Of a stretch of 64,000 bases of DNA, positions 61,574 to 64,000 are shown piece by piece (within the stretch, counting starts at the first letter, position 1; every line of letters begins with the position of its first letter). The position numbers and the translations under genes were made by a program. The DNA is from DATKUK01 sp035530655 (lineage in GTDB: Bacteria; Planctomycetota; Phycisphaerae; UBA1845; DATKUK01): the NCBI GenBank assembly GCA_035530655.1, contig DATKUK010000080.1:17671-81670 (forward strand), in the 5' to 3' direction. A model generated the notes under the pieces. That model was not told the origin of the DNA. It was given only the letters and a program-made list of their open reading frames with translations, and made no database searches.

Positions 61574-63286
61574 TTATCGTCCCTGCTGGCGGCGGGCCGA
61601 GTGCATGCGGCGTTTGACCACATCGTAGGCGAACTTGGGGCGGCGAAACTCGTCGACCGTGCCCTTATTGTTCATCGTCCGCGGTCGGCCTCGCCACCAG
61701 CCGCGAGTGATGTGGACGTCGCAGAACTGCCAGATGGCCACGCCCACCACGTCGGGATGGTTCAGATACACCCGCAGTGTCTCGTCGAGCACGTCGCACT
61801 GATACTCTTCGGTCCACTTGGCGCGATTGGGGCTGCGGTGGCCGTAGATGGCGCCGGCCCCGAACTCACTGAGGATGACCGGCTTGCCCGATCCGCCGCG
61901 GCTGTGTTTAGAGTGCAGCCAGCGGAGCATCTTTTTGAGCATCGGCTCGACGTCGGCCAACTCGTGGTGATACCACCCGTCGTAACGGTTCCACGAGACG
62001 ATATCGACCATACCCAGGCACAGGTCCTCGTCGGCGTGGTTCGAGGCGAAGGTGACCGGACGTGTGGGGTCGAGCTTCTTGATCAGACCCAGCACGCGGG
62101 CGTACTCGCGCCGGCCGAACGGGGTGTGCGATTCGCACTCGTTCAGGCAGCCCCAGATCACGATTGACGGGTGGTTGTAGTGCCAGTCGATCATCTCGCG
62201 GGTCGACGCCTCGATCTGCTCGCGGAACTTCGGGTGCTTGAAGTCGACGGTACGGGCGTGCGACTCCTCCCAGACGTAGAAGCCCACCTCGTCGCACAGA
62301 TCGAGAAACCGCCGGTCGTTGGGGTAATGACACGTGCGGATGAAGTTGCAGCCGAGGTTGCGCATGATTTCCAGATCGTGCACCATCGCCTCGACCGGCA
62401 GCGCGCAGCCGAACTGCGGATGGTCTTCGTGGCGGTTGTAGCCCTGCAGGCGGAAGGGCTGGCCGTTGAGCAGGATCTTGCGGCCTCGGACGGCGATCTG
62501 GCGGAAGCCTGTGCGGTCGATCAGGTCGTCGACGATGCTGTCTTCTTCCGGGTCGATCAGCAGCGCCTCGACCTCGTAGAGGTTGGGCCGCTCGGGCGTC
62601 CACGCCTGCACATTGAGCCGATCGAGCGTGCCGGACACGCCGCGCGTCGACTTTGGTTTGACTGATACGCTGCCCAGGTCGAGCAGCGAATCGTCGAGGT
62701 GCACCACCAGTCGCCGCCGGAGTGTTTGATTCGACCAGTTGGCCAGCCGCACGCAGACGTCGAGTGCCCAGCGGTTGCCGTGGCGGCGCGGCGTCAGGTG
62801 CATTCGCTCGACGTAGACGCTCTCGACGTAGTGAAGCTCGACCGGGCGCGTGATGCCGCCGTAGGTGTAGTAGTCGTTTTCCAGGTGCAAAGCCGAGCGC
62901 GGCCCGAACGTGTTGTCGACGGCCACGACCAGCTCGTGCTCACCGGCTGACAAGCTGGGCACCACCACGTCCCATGGCGTGAACGCGTCGTAATGGTGGC
63001 CGACCTTCCTGCCGTCGACGTAGACGTCGGCCGTGTGCGAAACGCCGCCGAACACGATCCGCACAGCCAAGTCATCGGTGGCCGGGAACGTGCGGCGAAA
63101 CCACGCCTTGCCACGGTAGGCCTCCAACCCGGGCAGCGATTCCCATGCCGACGGGACGTGGATCGTGCGGCTGTAGCGCTTGGGCAGTCGGTGTTTGTCC
63201 TTGCGGTCGGCTGCGGTGACGAACTCCCATCGGCCGTCGAGCGTCTCGACCGGTCGCACAATGTGCTCGGTAAACGTGCGGAGCAT
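61574..63286 (-). CDS. Glycoside hydrolase family 2, beta-glucuronidase/galactosidase-like
   Basis: 570 residues from ATG 63286 (GAGGAG six bases upstream). Sandwich domain (LPGLEAYRGKAWFRRTFPAT, VYVDGRKVGHHYDAFTPWDV), Ig-like domain, and barrel with LQGYNRHEDHPQFGCALPVE and NFIRTCHYPNDRRFLDLCDE. Acid/base Glu in IWGCLNECESH (about 384), nucleophile in ILSEFGAGAIYG (about 473). No signal peptide. Likely intracellular oligosaccharide degradation; the exact sugar is unknown. Confidence 0.9.
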   Translation of the reverse strand: MLRTFTEHIVRPVETLDGRWEFVTAADRKDKHRLPKRYSRTIHVPSAWESLPGLEAYRGKAWFRRTFPATDDLAVRIVFGGVSHTADVYVDGRKVGHHYDAFTPWDVVVPSLSAGEHELVVAVDNTFGPRSALHLENDYYTYGGITRPVELHYVESVYVERMHLTPRRHGNRWALDVCVRLANWSNQTLRRRLVVHLDDSLLDLGSVSVKPKSTRGVSGTLDRLNVQAWTPERPNLYEVEALLIDPEEDSIVDDLIDRTGFRQIAVRGRKILLNGQPFRLQGYNRHEDHPQFGCALPVEAMVHDLEIMRNLGCNFIRTCHYPNDRRFLDLCDEVGFYVWEESHARTVDFKHPKFREQIEASTREMIDWHYNHPSIVIWGCLNECESHTPFGRREYARVLGLIKKLDPTRPVTFASNHADEDLCLGMVDIVSWNRYDGWYHHELADVEPMLKKMLRWLHSKHSRGGSGKPVILSEFGAGAIYGHRSPNRAKWTEEYQCDVLDETLRVYLNHPDVVGVAIWQFCDVHITRGWWRGRPRTMNNKGTVDEFRRPKFAYDVVKRRMHSARRQQGR

Positions 63287-63511
63287 GAGGATCTCCTCAG
63301 GGCTCGTGCTTAACGCGTTGATAGATCGCGTGCATCGGCATTGTGCCTCCGACCAGAGTATGCCGGCCCGCAGTAGCCGGGTCAAACACGCGGAGACATC
63401 ACGCCCGACCAGCTATGACCGGTAACGATCGTACCGTGACGTGAGCAGGTCGGCGAACGAGGCCTGCTTTGCTTTGAGTTACTAGACGTATGGCATCAAC
63501 GATAGAAAAAG

Positions 63512-63550
63512 ACGGCGCCGCTGCGCTTCAGCAGACGCGAGCGGCGCCGT
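63512..63550 (-). terminator. Strong hairpin followed by T run on the minus strand
   Basis: ACGGCGCCGCT / AGCGGCGCCGT, an 11-bp perfect stem with 17-base loop; on the minus strand it is followed by CTTTTTC. A second terminator-like element for the surface gene on the minus strand. Confidence 0.6.
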
Positions 63551-63720
63551 ATGTTTACTCACCCGTTCTACAGCGGCTTCGACAGCCGGACCGCTGGCCG
63601 TGGTCGGCCCCAGCCAAAGTAGGGGGCAGTTCGCCCGTCCTTTGGCCTGCATATCTGCTATCGTTGTTGACACCCACAAGCTGCGCTTGAGGGTACCATC
63701 GGCACGCTGGATGAAACGAG

Positions 63721-63757
63721 CGAGGCTGTCGGGTGCGGGTCGCGCCCGACAGCCTCG
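63721..63757 (-). terminator. Perfect 13-bp hairpin downstream of the surface-protein gene
   Basis: CGAGGCTGTCGGG / CCCGACAGCCTCG with an 11-base loop, lying 50 bases past the stop at 63808 on the minus strand. No long T run follows, so it may be a processing or stabilising hairpin. Confidence 0.55.
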
Positions 63758-63807
63758 GTTTCGGCTACCTTGCTTGCACAGGCGAGTCCGCAGACCCGCC
63801 GAATCGA

Positions 63808-64000
63808 CTACCTGCCGGTCCTGAAACTCCAGACCACGCCCGTGGTGGTCCCGCCGGCATTCACCTCGTCGATCCGCCAGTAGTACCAGGTGTTCTTACC
63901 CAGATACCCGGGCACGAACGTCGTCTGCGTCTGGTTGCCCTGGAACTCACTCGGTCCGGGATTGGGGTTCGTACCGAAGTACACGTCGTGGCTGTCGGCC
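63808..64000 (-). CDS. C-terminal end of a surface/LamG-type protein, cut by the window
   Basis: 63 residues before the stop: HDVYFGTNPNPGPSEF, then FVPGYLGKNTWYYWRIDEVN and AGGTTTGVVWSFRTGR. This fibronectin-like tail is common at the end of large secreted planctomycete proteins. The rest lies beyond 64000, so the full domain set is unknown. Confidence 0.75.
   Translation of the reverse strand, partial: ADSHDVYFGTNPNPGPSEFQGNQTQTTFVPGYLGKNTWYYWRIDEVNAGGTTTGVVWSFRTGR

Larger units (their letters stand above)
63287..63807. other. Gene-free stretch between GH2 gene and truncated surface gene
   Basis: 521 bases. Holds two hairpins (63512-63550 and 63721-63757) but no supported protein. The left part is probably the promoter of the GH2 gene. 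Confidence 0.4.

Overview
The window looks like a chromosomal piece of a GC-rich planctomycete, most likely of the Phycisphaerae side of the phylum. The evidence is indirect but consistent: a truncated surface protein at the right edge ends in the YYWRIDEVN...WSFRT tail common in that group, there is a dockerin-like C-terminal remnant, a DUF1573/rhodanese/MauE trio, several GH2, GH130 and Gfo/Idh/MocA genes, a DUF4469-type protein, and short hairpin repeats scattered between genes. No rRNA, tRNA or CRISPR array was found.

Layout. 1-10.4 kb: amidohydrolase (cut by the edge), lipoprotein, a sodium symporter with its tiny membrane partner, a methyltransferase broken by an amber codon, a small DMT-type membrane protein, the MauE/rhodanese/DUF1573 trio, a GT2 glycosyltransferase and a bifunctional HldE. 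10.6-14.8 kb: a ParA-type ATPase fused to a glycogen-binding-like domain, its overlapping partner, an RNase Z-like hydrolase and nrdR. 15.2-18.0 kb: a compact four-gene operon, visibly less GC-rich than its surroundings (Panacea/YwgA-like, membrane protein, PD-(D/E)XK nuclease-like, and a TIM-barrel protein with a CxCxxC motif that may be a distant transglycosylase). This is the best candidate for an undescribed, possibly anti-phage, system. 18.7-23.4 kb: an ABC sugar importer in which the binding protein is fused to one permease and the other permease carries a very large extracytoplasmic insertion. 23.5-39.7 kb: cardiolipin synthase, then a catabolic stretch (Gfo/Idh/MocA, FAD oxidoreductase, flavin reductase, GH2 mannosidase, PLP lyase, URO-D-like methyltransferase, secreted hydrolase, GH130) and an ABC exporter with a DUF1854 tail.

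40.0-43.7 kb is a graveyard island between two copies of the 3' end of a terC gene. It holds a DUF4469 gene split by a DUF4258/YgiT-type toxin-antitoxin pair, an ankyrin protein, a GIY-YIG gene with an amber codon, a RepB C-terminal piece, and two 5' gene stubs. 43.6-54 kb returns to ordinary genes: TerC, a PIG-L deacetylase/GT4/GH100-like operon, MFS transporter, sugar isomerase plus Gfo/Idh dehydrogenase, and a membrane TPR protein. 54.2-59.0 kb is again accessory: an unknown gene, a 1.3 kb gene-poor stretch, an XRE-ImmA/MazF pair with a clear promoter and operator, and an MBL-fold gene ruined next to a group II intron domain V/VI remnant. 59.3-64 kb holds purA, uppS, a GH2 enzyme and the truncated surface protein.

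Housekeeping genes (nrdR, purA, uppS, hldE) are intact except for one odd HldE residue, whereas the accessory blocks show decay and foreign character. Function calls are from sequence motifs read by eye; no database search was possible.
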